Of a stretch of DNA of 64,000 nt, positions 53,328 through 64,000 are shown piece by piece. Position 1 is the stretch's first letter, and each line of letters begins with the position of its first letter. The position numbers and the translations under genes were made by a program. This DNA is from Blattamonas nauphoetae (taxonomy: Eukaryota; Preaxostyla; Oxymonadida): positions 186,001 to 250,000 of the forward strand of contig JARBJD010000015.1 of NCBI GenBank assembly GCA_033064195.1, written 5' to 3'. A model generated the notes under the pieces. It was not told the DNA's origin. It saw only the letters and a list, made by a program, of their open reading frames with translations, and made no database searches.

Positions 53328-54877
53328 CTATCGACAATTCGAGGTGACGTCTTGATCTTTGTTGTCAATCGAAAGGTATCGATCCAAAAAATGGATAAAG
53401 AAAGCAATTTCGGATAGAACAATGCATGTGATTGGCAAATCCCGAAACTTGATTTCTTTCGTTCCTCCCTTCAGTGTTGGCTTGGCTGTGAATCTGAGTG
53501 AGTTGATTTTGACAGAAACTGAGGAATGAAGAAGAGTGATCGCAAATCGGCATGGCAGCGAGAGATTTGAGAAAAAGGTGGAATGAACTGCTCCGTCATC
53601 CCAAAGTTTGAGTGTTCGTCGTCCATCTCGGCAATCTGATTCCAGCACGATCTCTTTGGTCTTTTGCCGAGGAGCCGCGGCGTTCGCTTGGAAAACGGCT
53701 GGAGGTTCGTAATCCCTCTTCCAGACCGCTATTCCATGTCCTTCGTCCCAGATATCGTTTTGAGTTCCCGTGTCAACAAGATGTGCGCTGACGGCTCCAA
53801 AACGAAAACCAAAACATGAATGGGTGACTGTGAATGAAAGCTGGGCGACGTCGGATGAGATGATGGGAGAAAAGAGGGTTTGGGGGATGAAGTTGGTTTC
53901 TTCGTTTTCTGGTCGTTGACGAAGTCTGAATGTTTTGCCTGTTTTGATGATGAAATCCTCATCGAAGACTTCAACAGCATCTGCCCCCGTTTTGGACCAT
54001 CGTTGGAATCGATATTCGCGAAGAAGGTCGGATTTCCTTTTGTCATCCAGGTGGTTCAGAATGGAATCATACTTCATCATCCAGCTGCTTACCACTTCAT
54101 GTTGTTCGGCCATCTGCGTTGTCAAGTTGCACATCGCTGTTCGAAGTTCGTCAAGTTGCTCGTTCACATCATTCCGTGGAGGTGTCGTTGAAGTGTCGTC
54201 TTGACGCGAGTTGAGGGGATGATGTTCTGTTTTCTGAATATCACGTGATCCGAGAGCATTTTGAATCAGTGCCAACAGACTGGTAGCAATGCTCTGAAAT
54301 ACAACGGAATTCGAGGATGATACGAACGAGAAACAAACTCTCATTCCAACTGAGCTGTGAGATGAGACAATGTCAGAGAGGATCGACACAAGACCACACG
54401 ATTCTGCAATCGCACAGCGAGTTGGGAGTTCATCCAGATCTGACAGGAAGAGACAACGAGAGATGAGATGTGAGTTGAAGGAGAAAACACTCAAGAACAC
54501 TCCTCGAGGAAGAAAACATCAACATAATGAAAGATCAGAAAAAGTAGAATGTATGCTCATGAATATCAAACCTGACTCCAAACATGTCCGAATCTGAGAA
54601 AGAATCGGCAAAGTCTCTTTTTCTGAGCAATTCCGAAGCGATGAACAATATCCCCGAATCGCCTCTTCCTGGATCCAGACATACAAGAGATGAAAGAAAT
54701 GAGGTATCAACGAGATTCATGAACAATACAGAGGAAGAATGAGATAAAAAAACAATGATGTGAGTGGACGTGAAGACACACAATATCAGACAGTGATGGT
54801 TCAGAAGAAGACCGAGCACCAGACGAGAGAGGTTCTGAAACAGACTGAACTGGCTGAGTGCATGAATTTGTTGACAT
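53328..54877 (-). CDS. Armadillo-like plus SPRY/B30.2-like protein (copy B)
   Basis: Four exons: 54877-54782, 54668-54572, 54439-54339 and 54293-53328, giving 419 residues. All intron positions and phases equal those of the paralogue at 6050-7421. The N-terminal half matches closely (SLSDI, IRGYCSSLRNCSEKE, CGLVSILS). The SPRY-like half is more divergent but keeps FDEDF, SAHLVDTGT and the strand pair RTLKLWDDG ... LPCRFAITL. The C-terminus is about 25 residues longer and hydrophobic. Intron 3 (45 nt) has no stop and a length divisible by three, so retention would add 15 codons. Upstream, a minus-strand frame at 55171-54989 (CFQWLEKDD ...) could be a further exon, but it cannot be joined with confidence. 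Confidence 0.78.
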
Positions 54878-55222
54878 GCGATCGATCAAGCCCCACAACT
54901 GATTTCATTTCGACACTCGAGTGACATCTTCCGTCCCGACGTGCTCAGCAATGGAGAAGTCACACTTCACATCGTGTATGAGAAAAGTTCACTTCCAGAA
55001 ATGGTGTAACAACTTCATAATACTCACACCAGACTGATCGTCCTTTTCCAGCCACTGAAAGCAATCGAAAAGCAATACATACAGTGAGGAGGTGGAGGGA
55101 TGACGAAGATTATTGAAAGATGGAAGAAGGCACTCCAGTGAAGTTAAATGGCGATGAATGACTTGATCCAACCATTTGTCGGATTTTGAGTCTCACTTCA
55201 CACAGTTATCATCCTTCCAAAC

Positions 55223-58157
55223 ATGGCGAAACCCAAACATCGTGCGAAGAACTCCGAACATGCTTTGTATTGCCGTGAGATATTCAGCTGTCTCCCACTC
55301 GCACGCCGATTGTCCACCGTTCTGATCGGCTGTCTGATCTTGGCTGGTGGATTTGTGTTCATGCGACAGACCAATCTGCATTACGAGACATATGTGCTGT
55401 TGTCGCCGACAAGAATACTTGCATCTGTCTGCTCGATATTCCTGATTGCGAACGGCGGTTGTTTTGTTATGTTAGCGCTGTATGATGCAGTTCTCACTTG
55501 CTTCGGATTTCTCTCAAATATTCGACATTATCTGTGTATCACAGACTTCATTTTCTTTGTCAATCTTCTCTCTTGTTTTGCTCTCTCATTCAAAACATCT
55601 CTTCTCTTTCATCAATTTCAGGATGCCATGCTCATTTTCGTTTCCAATTGTCTTTATTGTGGCCGCCTTCAACGTGCTGTCCACCTTTTTGCTTCCTCTG
55701 TTCCTCCTGGAAGTGTACACCCGCGAATGGAATGTGGACTACCTCATTTACAGTTTCGTCGGAGATTATGAATCCGAAAGAGACAAGCAATCGGACAGCA
55801 CGATGAAGACTCTGTGCCAGCTCTCTCTCTCACCCGACCTTGGCGAGCCGCTCTCACAAACCCTCCAATTCTCGTCGGGGCTCTTCATCGCCTGCGAGGT
55901 CCTAAATTTGATTGCGGGCGCCATTTGGCTGCATCACTCGTGGATCCCAATGGTATTCTGTCTTCTTCTCGCATATATCCTCTTCCCTCACTCTCAGATC
56001 ATCATCGTTGCCATGACCGCCTTCGAAAGCGCTACCGGTGCCTCTTACCTCATTCGCTCCTTTTCCTTGGGAGTACCCCCCGAAACATGGCAAATTCCGT
56101 TTCCAGCCATCTATGCCCTCCTCACATTGGTCCTCCCGTTGATGACATTTGGCGTCTCTCGACTCGACGAACGGTATGACGATTCGAAGAAATGTGTTGA
56201 GAAATACTCGGATTGTCGCCGGAACGACTCAAACGTTGCTGCGGTCCCCCTCATTCATGCAGATTCGGGTGGGTGTGTGTGCTTGGTCTCCATGATCGGT
56301 CTCATCTGCAATCTGTGGTTCTTTGCCAAGACGATGTTCGGACTGAAAAAGTACAAACCATTTGACGTGGAATCCAACACAGGCAGCTTTTCTCAGTTCT
56401 GGAATGATTGTGGCACCGAAATGGACGGTGTGGATCCTTCACAATGGGGCGTCGGTGATCGAGGACGATATGCAATTTGGACTGTGATGTACAAATCAGG
56501 CAGGCTATATATTGAATGGATGCTGTACCTGTTCGCCGCCTCGCTCATCCTGACTGGCCCTCTTGTGGGAATCCACTATCTGCTCAGCCGTCGCGTCAAG
56601 CCATATCTGAAGAAACGCTTGAATGTCCCTCGAACGACACCCGAAGTTGAGGATGGCCCGTCCGAAGACGAGAGCGAGCTGTCGCTTGTGTCTGCCGAGC
56701 TTCGCGAGCTGTACCGCAAAGTGCAGACACATCAGAACAAAGAAATGTCCGCCACAGCAATCACCGAACAGCGGGAGCTCCTCACCCGCGCAATCCCGCT
56801 CGACGAGCGATTCTACAAACTGACGGAACACGACGTCCTTCTCGCCCAACACGACGACCCGCTCTCCGCTCTCTCCACGCTGGACGAGTGGGCAGATGTG
56901 GTTGGGCTCGGATTGGGCAGGGAACTCTTCACTGTCTCGTCCGAATCGTCGCCCGATGTCCAATTTAGGCGCCTCGTCCAGTCCATCCCCGTCGAACTCG
57001 AGCGCATCATCGCTTTGTTCCAGTTCGGCGAGTTTTCGGACGAGCGGAAGCGGGCCGAGCAGGACTGGCTTGTGTGGACGATGGCGTGCTGGCGAGTCGA
57101 GATTCTTGTGTCGCACTTCGACGACACGATTCCGCTCGGAAGGAAGGCGGAGAAGACGCTGATCCACACGCAGTCTGCGCAGATGACAACCAAAGTGTCT
57201 GAAATCGAAGGTCGCGCCGATTCTCGCGAATACCTGTCTTGGCGCGAGGGCATGGCACGCCCTCCGAGCATGGTGCCGCCCCTTCCGCCCCACCCCGCCA
57301 CGCCCTCTCCACTCAAAGTCCACCCCGAGTCTCCCCGCCGTCCGCCTGCCTGTCCAGCCCGGCCTCACCCAACTCGCATCGTCGTTGTGCATCCGGCACC
57401 AGAAGTGGACAGCTCGTTTGTGTCGTTTCCGGCAGAAAGGGATTTTGTGGACATTGGGATGCCAGCTGAGCCGGTGCATTCGTATTCGCTGAGGAGAGCG
57501 GGAGGGAGGGAGGCAGGGCGTTCGCGGAGTGTGAGTTGGGAGACAGTGGAGATGGAGCGGACACACATCGCACTGCACCAGAATCTGAGCAGCGCGTGGC
57601 GGCAACTGAACCAGCAGCGCCACTCCACTCCCAACCAGACGCCGACCATCACAGAATACGAAGCAGAGGAGCTGGCCTCGATGGGACGGCTGTTCCACCA
57701 ACACACAGCCGAGCTTGCTGACACGCACACACGCACAGACCCTTCCACAGCGCTGCTCGTTCTGGACAAGTTCGACGAGGTGGACGTGCTGTTGAGTGAG
57801 TCGCGTGGATTCACATTTCGCGTTCCTTCGTCGCTGACAGCAGAGGACCAGTTCAGCGTGCTTGTGCGAGTGCAGGGGAAGGAGAGGAGGCGGATCGTGG
57901 AAGGGCTGGCCCACTCGAACAACGTGTCGGACTTGCGTGTGCTGGCGATGGACGGGATGCGGTGGGAGATGACGCAGCGAAGAGGCGTTGTGCTGTTCCA
58001 TCTTTTGAAAGAGAAGCACAAGCACAGCGCGGCAAGAGTGGCCGAGATCGAGAGCATGTTCAGCCAGCTGATGGAGGAAGTGTGGGCGATTGAGCACAGC
58101 GCTGACGTGGCGGGGTGGGAGAATTGGGAGGAGAGGGCGCGATGGCTGGCGAGGTGA
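55223..58157 (+). CDS. Polytopic membrane protein with duplicated cytosolic module
   Basis: Exon 1 is 55223-55479; the intron at 55480-55621 (142 nt, GTATG ... TTTCAG) joins exon 2 at 55622-58157. The result is about 930 residues. About eight hydrophobic helices fill the first 440 residues; then a basic stop (LLSRRVKPYLKKR) leads to a large cytosolic part. Within it, a module of about 110 residues occurs twice, around 56780-57140 and 57660-58010 (LLxxLDxxxEVD ... RELFxVxSxxSPDVQF, matched by LLVLDKFDEVDVLL ... FRVPSSLTAEDQF). The copies are separated by a Pro/Ser/Arg-rich linker. GC content is higher in this second half. I do not recognise the family; a receptor or channel-like role would be a guess. 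Confidence 0.72.
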
Positions 58158-58510
58158 GGGGATGCAGCTCTGTCATCGTCATTCGCGATGGAGCAGTTTC
58201 TACGCTTTTCTATTCCGTTTTCTTGTTTTGTCTCTTTTCTTCGTTGATCAGTCTGTTTGGATCATTTCTCAAAAAAATTCCAGTTTCAAAATCAGACAGA
58301 AATGAGTAGAACCTGACTCAAGTCTCCACCTGTCAACTGCGAAATTTCATTTCAGATTTAGATCGAACCACAACACAATTCGTGGGTCTTCTCGAATTGT
58401 GAAAATGTTGTCAAATCTTGATACATCATCAATTTCCATTCCCACGACGAATGGAAGTGCGACTGTGTGAACTTTACTTCTCTTTCATTGATTGCTAATT
58501 GGTTTTTTTC

Positions 58511-59219
58511 CAGAAACTGATAGTGGCGTCACCAATACGTTCCATGTCAACAATTCGTGCTTTTTTCTGGAATTATCACTTTTGGTCAAACTAAGAAAAA
58601 AAGAAAATTTGAGAATTTTCCTCCCACTGTATCCCGAGAAAACCTCACAATAGCTCTTTTCAACCCCTTTTTTCATGTGTTCTCGTCATAACTTCACAAC
58701 CTGTGAACCGATTTTGATGAAATTTTCCACCGAAACGTTTGTTTGGTGAAATGAACATTTTGAAAAAAATCTGGCACAAAATTATGGGTATCTGGGAAGA
58801 TATGAAAAAAGACTGTTTTTCGCCCAGAAAAATTTCATGGGAAAAAAATTTCCATTTTTTCGAGTGTCTTTTATCGATATGTTTACGAAAATAATGCTTT
58901 TTCTTCGGTCTCAAACGGATGTCTGGTTATGGAAAAATGATCGTCAAAAGGTCGGAAAATGTGTGGCGTTTCGCTGTATAACGTATTTTGAGGTTTTCTC
59001 GGGATCCAGTGGGAGGAAAATTCCAAAATTTTATTTTTTTCTTAGTTTGACCAAAAGTGATAATTCCAGAAAAAAGCACGAATTGTTGACATGGAACGTA
59101 TTGGTGACGCCACTATGAATCATGAAAAGAAAACACTGTTTGCGAAACTTAAAAATCTTGAAACCGAATCGGACGAGATCCGTGTTGGCATTGCGAAGGA
59201 ACTCGTGGTCCTCTGTCTG
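58511..59219 (+). pseudogene. Armadillo-like exon split by the MITE
   Basis: A good acceptor (pyrimidine run then CAG) precedes AAACTGA at 58514. After the MITE the same frame continues with HEKKTLFAKLKNLETESDE and IRVGIAKELVVLCLE up to a GTCTG donor at 59220, counting one TGA. It is helical and charged, like the armadillo-like N-terminal exons of the SPRY family genes here. It could be a 5' exon of the broken gene at 60193-63116, or a lone relic. Confidence 0.45.
58521..59115. mobile_element. 595-bp MITE with long terminal inverted repeats
   Basis: The ends are TAGTGGCGTCACCAATACGT and its reverse complement. The inverted repeats extend about 120 bp inward (to about 58640 and from about 58990). 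The 3-bp TGA is duplicated at 58518-58520 and 59116-59118. There is no coding capacity. Superfamily uncertain: a 3-bp duplication recalls PIF/Harbinger, but TA inside the ends would also fit a Tc1/mariner-type reading. Confidence 0.8.
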
Positions 59220-59393
59220 GAAGGTCTGTAGAGTGTTTGAGGAGTGAAGTGAAGATGGCAACAGTCGGGCAGATGGGAACTCATCTCCCAGACTCAACAC
59301 TTTCACAAGAGCCACATATGGTCAACGAAAATCGATATTTTTGAAAAAAAATTTCGTCGAAAAAATTGTGATCGTGCTTTTCGAGTTGATTCT

Positions 59394-59528
59394 CACTTCA
59401 CCCGATCCTTTTTCTGTCGCTTTTTCACAATGTCTGGTCGTCTTCAGCCCCCCTGCTCTTGAGCAGGGGCTGTGAAGACTAGAAGAGAATTATCAAAAGA
59501 AACATAGAAAAAGGATCTTTGTGAAGTG
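59394..59528. repeat. Foldback hairpin, about 135 bp
   Basis: The outer arms CACTTCAC-GATCCTTTTTCT pair with AGAAAAAGGATC-GTGAAGTG. The inner arms TCTTCAGCCCC ... TGCTC pair with GAGCA ... GGGGCTG-GAAGA around a 2-nt loop. The near full-length self-complementarity fits a foldback MITE or a small-RNA precursor. Function unknown. Confidence 0.7.
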
Positions 59529-59789
59529 ACAAAACAAAATGTGGCCTCGATCGGACCAGCAGGAGCCATTTTTCAGCAGATCTACCACACGATTTACCAC
59601 AAAATCAAAAGAGTTAACGTATTAGAGTGTCTTGCTGGTGAATCTCTTTTTTCTTTACATTTTTATTCTTCATAATTCCAGAAATGCTCATTCTTGTATT
59701 TCCTTCCTTCTTCATGAGTTGAGTGGAGATTTTCCTTAAAAATGGAGGAATGAAATGGTGATGATGTGTGGACGGACAAGGAAGACAAG

Positions 59790-60137
59790 TCATGTCAGTC
59801 TTGTTGGTTCCCAACATCCCGGCTGTTGCCGTGAAGATTGGTCGTTGTTTTGTTCATTTGGACTGACTGATTCCTCACCGATATTGGCAGTGTCAGTGTT
59901 GTTATGAACGTCAATTGTAAAGATTCTTTCGAGAATTGATTGCTTCTTGCTTTTGTGACTCAGATTCGGGAAACGAAAAAGGGATTGGGACGACGCTGAT
60001 GGAAGGCCGAATTCTTCCGATTTTGGGGAACCAATTGAATCTCCCCCCTTTCTGTGGAAGTTCGAGTGTGAATTCAATTCTTGCTCTCTTCTTTTCTTCA
60101 TCTGTTCTAAATCCATCCGATTCTGTTCGATTTTCAT
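59790..60137 (-). CDS. Possible small charged protein
   Basis: A 115-codon frame from the ATG at 60137. It is rich in Glu, Lys, Arg and Ser, with a short coiled-coil-like start (QMKKRREQE). No homologue is seen in the window. It may be chance, as the frame is only modestly long and lies in a repeat-rich stretch. A downstream minus-strand frame at 59817-59614 has no convincing splice link. Confidence 0.25.
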   Translation of the reverse strand: MKIEQNRMDLEQMKKRREQELNSHSNFHRKGGDSIGSPKSEEFGLPSASSQSLFRFPNLSHKSKKQSILERIFTIDVHNNTDTANIGEESVSPNEQNNDQSSRQQPGCWEPTRLT

Positions 60138-60192
60138 TCGTTCTCAATTTCTTGATTCTTTCATTTTCTTTCACCTATCACATCTGTCTGAC

Positions 60193-63116
60193 TTGAAGGT
60201 GGGATTCCAAGTGTTGTTTGAAGCAGTTCTTGCAGTGATCTCGAAAAACGAAGGCGTTTCACTTTCGAAGCATTTCCCGTCTCTCCTTGCTCTCTCCCGG
60301 GTCTGTGCCTTCTCAAATCGTTTTAAAGTTCATTTTTCCTTTCATCTTTATTTCTCTCTCTTTAATCCAACTCTTTTCTCTTCATTCTCTTTTCTGGTGT
60401 TTTTGCGAATCAGGACTCGAACAGCCGAATCTCCGAACCAGTGATTGCGACGATTGGGTGTGTTTCTTGTGTTCTATCATTTTTCCTCTTTTTCCCTCCC
60501 TTTTCTTCCATCTCGCCCAGTCTGATCACTCACCGTTTGTCGTCATCGGCTGATGTGGAGCTGTTCCTTCAGAGTGGGATTCTGGAATCGCTGGTGTCGT
60601 CGCTTCGGACACACCGTGATGCGAGAGTTCGGAAGGCGATTGTGGTAGCACTTGGCGAGATTGGAGTTGGACTGAAGTTGGCAGTTGTTCGTCACGAAGC
60701 GAACAAACACTCGAAACTGGAAGAATCGCCGGCACCAGCTCCCCGTGTGAAGAAACAGGAAGAGCGAGGAGGAGAGCGGGAGGGAGACGAAGAGGAGAGT
60801 GAGAATGAGATGCCATCGTTTGCGAAGCCAGTGTGGAGTGTGTCGTTGAGTGATTTGGAAGTGGAAGCGCTGGAGCGAGTGGGGTGGGAGAAAGAGGACT
60901 CTGGAGACACAGATTTCAAGAGTCGATGCCGACGTGGAGTTGGGATTGTTCGGAAAGGGCTGATTGGAGTGATTCGAGGATGGGGGAAGGAGAAGAGGGG
61001 AGAGGAGTGTGACAAGAAGGAAGGGAATTGAGGAGAGGAAGAGTGGAGAGAGGAGGACGATGTGGGAGTGAAGCGAGTGGCAGGGAGTGTGTGTGGAGTT
61101 GTGTTTGGGGAAGTGTTTGGAGTGGAACCGAGTTGGTGTGCAGAGGGAGGTGTGATTGGAGTGCGAGGGTCAGACATCGAAGCTCTTCGAGACGAGATGA
61201 CAAAGAAATTTGAAGAACAACAGAACGCATTCGACACACGACTGAGACAAGCAGAGGGCGAAGCACGCAAGAGAGATGAAGAAATGAAGAAGAAGGAAAG
61301 GGAAATGATGAAAAGAGAAAGAGAGATGGAAGCACTGATTGCACAGTTGAGAAGGAACCAGCGACCTCTGACAACAATCTCAAAAATCAGTGCTGTGCTG
61401 TCGAACACGTCGTACCTGTCTCGATTAGGCGACATCTTCACGATCAGCACAAGCGCGATCTCTACAGTGACACTTGACCATCCCCTCTCACAGGTGTGCT
61501 CTTCCTTTCGTTCAAGATCTCTTTTTCATCACAGGGTATTTGGCAGCTGTTTGTCTTTTTATTTCTCAAATTCTTCAGAACTCTTCGAATCGTTCAACAA
61601 TCATCTTGTTTCCGTCTGACACTGTTCCCTTTTTCTTTTTCAGAAATCGGCTTTTTGACACGACTGAAGGGGCGTTCGCAGATGAAAGATACAGTCGGTC
61701 GGAATGTTGAGTATTTTGTAACTCGTCATGTCAATCTCGAAATCGTATCTTCGTCTTTTTTATCAATAATGAAAACAGTTTCGCACATAAACCTTTAGTG
61801 TGTGTCGCACTTGTATGTACTGTCGATTTAGTCGTTCATCTTTCCTCCAAATCACTCATTCGCTTCTGTTGAGCAAATCTTCAACTTTCGCTGAAAGAAA
61901 CAACAGACAAAGAACAATACCACAGCAGCTCATTGGAGACATAGCTGGATTCGCACCTTTACAGGTCACCCAAATTGATTGATTGAAAAATGGTGATCCA
62001 GTCGACGGGCAACAAAAGTATCATATTTTTGCTGAAGAGGACTGAGTCGATTACCGTAAGGAGAGAAGACAATTTGAAAGGCATATTGCGTATTTCTATT
62101 CCAATATTTGACTTGTAGACTGAAAACATGAATCGAATGATGGCCATTCGACTTCATCTCTTTGTCCAAGAAACAATCGCGAGCTGAAAACCGATGTGAG
62201 TAAGGTAGGGACCGACATCAGAAATGATTCAATAAAATATCAGATATGATCATCGAATTATTGAAATGAAAGCCAGTTTCATTCGAATTCAACGGAATAA
62301 AGTCGAGCGAGAAGGTTCTGTTGGCCATCATTCGATTCATGTTTTCAGTCTACAAGTCAAATATTGGAATAGAAATACGCAATATGCCTTTCAAATTGTC
62401 TTCTCTCCTTACGGTAATCGACTCAGTCCTCTTCAGCAAAAATATGATACTTTTGTTGCCCGTCGACTGGATCACCATTTTTCAATCAATCAATTTGGGT
62501 GACCTGTAAAGGTGCGAATCCAGCTATGTCTCCAATGAGCTGCTGTGGTATTGTTCTTTGTCTGTTGTTTCTTTCAGTTCGATATGCTTCTTCATGCCGT
62601 CAGGATTCGACGACCATGAAAGTTGAAGATTTTGCTCAACAGAAGCGAATGAGTGATTTGGAGGAAAGATGAACGACTAAATCGACAGTACATACAAGTG
62701 CGACACACACTAAAGGTTTATGTGCGAAACTGTTTTCATTATTGATAAAAAAGACGAAGATACGATTTCGAGATTGACATGACGAGTTACAAATTACTCA
62801 ACATTCCGACCGACTGTATCTCGGTCAGTTCAACAGTCTGCCTCTCTTCATTCCCATCTTCTTCAGCCTCCCTCAGTTTCTGCCCACGGTGGTGTGTTCA
62901 TTCTTATCTCTCATCTTTGAAAGTAATAAATTGCAGCAGCGCCGCACTGGTCAATCTTACACAGCTCACGGGAATGGATCTGTCTCGTTCAAAACAGGAG
63001 ATGAGGTTGTGTTGGAGGTGGACATGGAAGCTCGCACGTGCCACTTGTTTGTGAACTCTGTCCAAACGAAAGTGTTCGCGAGAGGCATCCCTGCATCAAT
63101 CAAGCTCGCTGTCTGA
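60193..63116 (+). pseudogene. Armadillo-like/coiled-coil/SPRY-like gene broken by a palindrome
   Basis: Parts appear in family order. Armadillo-like helices come first (60200-60300, then 60560-60680, QSGILESLVSSLRTHRDARV ... ALGEIGVG). A charged linker and an amphipathic coiled coil follow (61185-61350, KKFEEQQNAFDTRLRQ ...), then the strand entering the SPRY domain (LGDIFTISTSAIS). The SPRY end lies on the far side of the palindrome (62940-63116, KTGDEVVLEVDMEART ... GIPASIKLAV). An in-frame TGA at 61029-61031 and the 1.1-kb palindrome inside the SPRY region make a functional product unlikely. The start is uncertain: no ATG precedes the first helices, so a 5' exon is missing or lies upstream. 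Confidence 0.6.
61687..62821. repeat. 1.1-kb near-perfect inverted repeat (palindromic insertion)
   Basis: The left arm is 61687-62146 and the right arm 62322-62821, with a spacer of about 175 bp. The arms are nearly identical, so the same 62-codon frame is found at 62147-61959 (-) and 62321-62509 (+). The right arm is about 40 bp longer because of a block near 62580-62620 that the left arm lacks. The outer ends are AGATACAGTCGGTCGG and its complement. No clear target-site duplication was found. It fits a foldback-type element or an inverted duplication event. Confidence 0.85.
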
Positions 63117-63740
63117 CTATCTTCATCTTCTCATTCTGTTCAGATCACTCTCAGAGAAACGAATGATGGATTCGAGGTAAAATCGTTTCGGGAAGTCGAG
63201 AAAACGAAATCGATAAACATTTTGGCCAGATCGCAGTTGACTTTTGATTCATTCCTTCCTTATCATCTCACATGTTGTCCTTCATCTTATTCGGGACTCA
63301 TTCATTCGGTGATCAACATCGAGAAATGTTGTGGATCAAACTACTTGGGAAAATAACGATTCTCAAGTGTGTTGAAACGGCTCAATTCAAATTGTGCAAC
63401 AGATCGAGTTGTCGTCTCTCGTTGAGATGCGCAATTTTTGGACACTTTTGATCGAATTCACCAGAATTTTGACACCTGAAATTTTCCACCAGAATTTGGA
63501 CACTTTTGAGTTCTGAAAACCAGAATTTGGACACCACCAGATCATGGACACCTCCGAAGACGGAGGTGTCAATTGATCAGTTTTGGGAATGGCAGACAAG
63601 TGAATGAGCAAAGAGAGAAGTGTCAAAAATAGAGCATTAAAACAAAAAGCATCGAACTCGTGAATATAGACAAAGGAAGTGAGTGGGTCAGGTTCGAGAA
63701 ATATTCATGAAAATAGCGATGGAAAGAAGGCGTAGGATGC
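63117..63740. other. Noncoding region with short repeated motifs
   Basis: No gene is seen. From 63459 to 63540 the motif CCAGAATTTGGACAC occurs three to four times with small changes. It is followed by a hairpin at 63547-63570 in which GACACCTCCG and CGGAGGTGTC form a perfect 10-bp stem around AAGA. Confidence 0.55.
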
Positions 63741-64000
63741 AAAGTGAAGGTAAAAATAAAAGGAGAGATACAGCACAGAGCCCTCAGGAGGGTCATCGTG
63801 CACGCGAACGCATTGTCGTCTCTTCATCAGCAATCCAAAAGGATCTTTCATAATTCCTCATAATGAGATCTAAAGTGAGAAGAGAAGGTAAAAATAAAAG
63901 GAGACATACAGCACAGAGCCGTGATGAGGGTCAACATCCACGCGAACGCATTGTCGTCTCTTCATCAGCAATCCAAAAGGATCTTTCATAATTCCTCATA
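63741..64000 (+). repeat. 138-bp tandem direct repeat running to the window edge
   Basis: Two copies start near 63749 and 63887, each beginning GGTAAAAATAAAAGGAGA and ending GATCTTTCATAATTCCTCAT. A conserved central block (CGCGAACGCATTGTCGTCTC) lies in each, with a few substitutions elsewhere. The second copy ends at the last base, so the array probably continues. Confidence 0.85.

Larger units (their letters stand above)
58158..60192. other. Repeat-rich, mostly noncoding region
   Basis: It holds a 595-bp MITE, a short host exon-like piece broken by it, a foldback hairpin and a possible small minus-strand frame, each listed separately. The remainder (58160-58500, 59230-59390 and 59530-59790) is AT-rich with no recognised coding. 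Confidence 0.5.

Noticed and set aside
56505-58097. 530-codon minus-strand frame opposite the membrane protein
   Set aside because: It is a shadow of the GC-rich plus-strand gene: composition is His/Arg/Leu-rich without domains, and the plus frame has clear helices and an internal repeat.

Overview
The window reads as nuclear DNA of a gene-dense protist with short introns and the standard genetic code. The best fit is an oxymonad (Preaxostyla) close to Blattamonas. This rests on recognising the gene families by eye, not on a search: large surface proteins with a right-handed beta-helix, a multi-member armadillo-like family ending in a Trp-Asn-x-Leu-x-Gly-Met-Asn signature, SPRY-like proteins with armadillo-like N-termini, and degenerate kinases. 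Most introns are 26 to about 140 nt. Several in one gene are only 26 to 30 nt, yet they restore the frame exactly.

Layout. 1-11.4 kb: a WW-WW-MyTH4-RhoGAP regulator (C-terminus beyond the left edge), a secreted saposin-like protein, two armadillo-like genes, a SPRY-like gene and an intact beta-helix type I surface protein. 13.1-31.0 kb: one minus-strand beta-helix surface gene, now a pseudogene, split by five separate insertion loci: a 13.6-16.5 kb gene-bearing TIR element, a 17.3-21.8 kb pair of abutting TIR elements with a minisatellite, a 23.8-26.0 kb MULE-like element carrying a TMEM63/OSCA-like channel gene copy, a 0.45 kb TIR element, and a 28.1-31.0 kb hAT-like element carrying a decayed alanyl-tRNA synthetase and a tRNA-like sequence. 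Four of the five loci have a target-site duplication, and at three of these the host reading frame closes across the insertion point. 31.2-35.5 kb: a second beta-helix protein, without a membrane anchor.

35.7-58.2 kb is ordinary gene-dense DNA. It holds a long minus-strand gene with ultra-short introns, two more armadillo-like genes, a pseudokinase with a zinc finger and a CaaX box, a membrane protein with only a kinase C-lobe, an alpha/beta hydrolase, an enolase-4-like gene, the paralogue of the 6 kb SPRY-like gene, and a polytopic membrane protein with a duplicated cytosolic module. 58.2-64 kb is again repeat-rich: a MITE sitting in an exon, a foldback hairpin, an armadillo/SPRY gene broken by a 1.1 kb near-perfect palindrome, and 138-bp tandem repeats.

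The most interesting pattern is that at least three DNA-transposon-like elements, each with its own terminal repeats, carry copies of unrelated cellular genes and have accumulated in one surface-protein gene. This looks like Pack-MULE-style gene capture. It is an inference from terminal repeats, target-site duplications and protein motifs read by eye.
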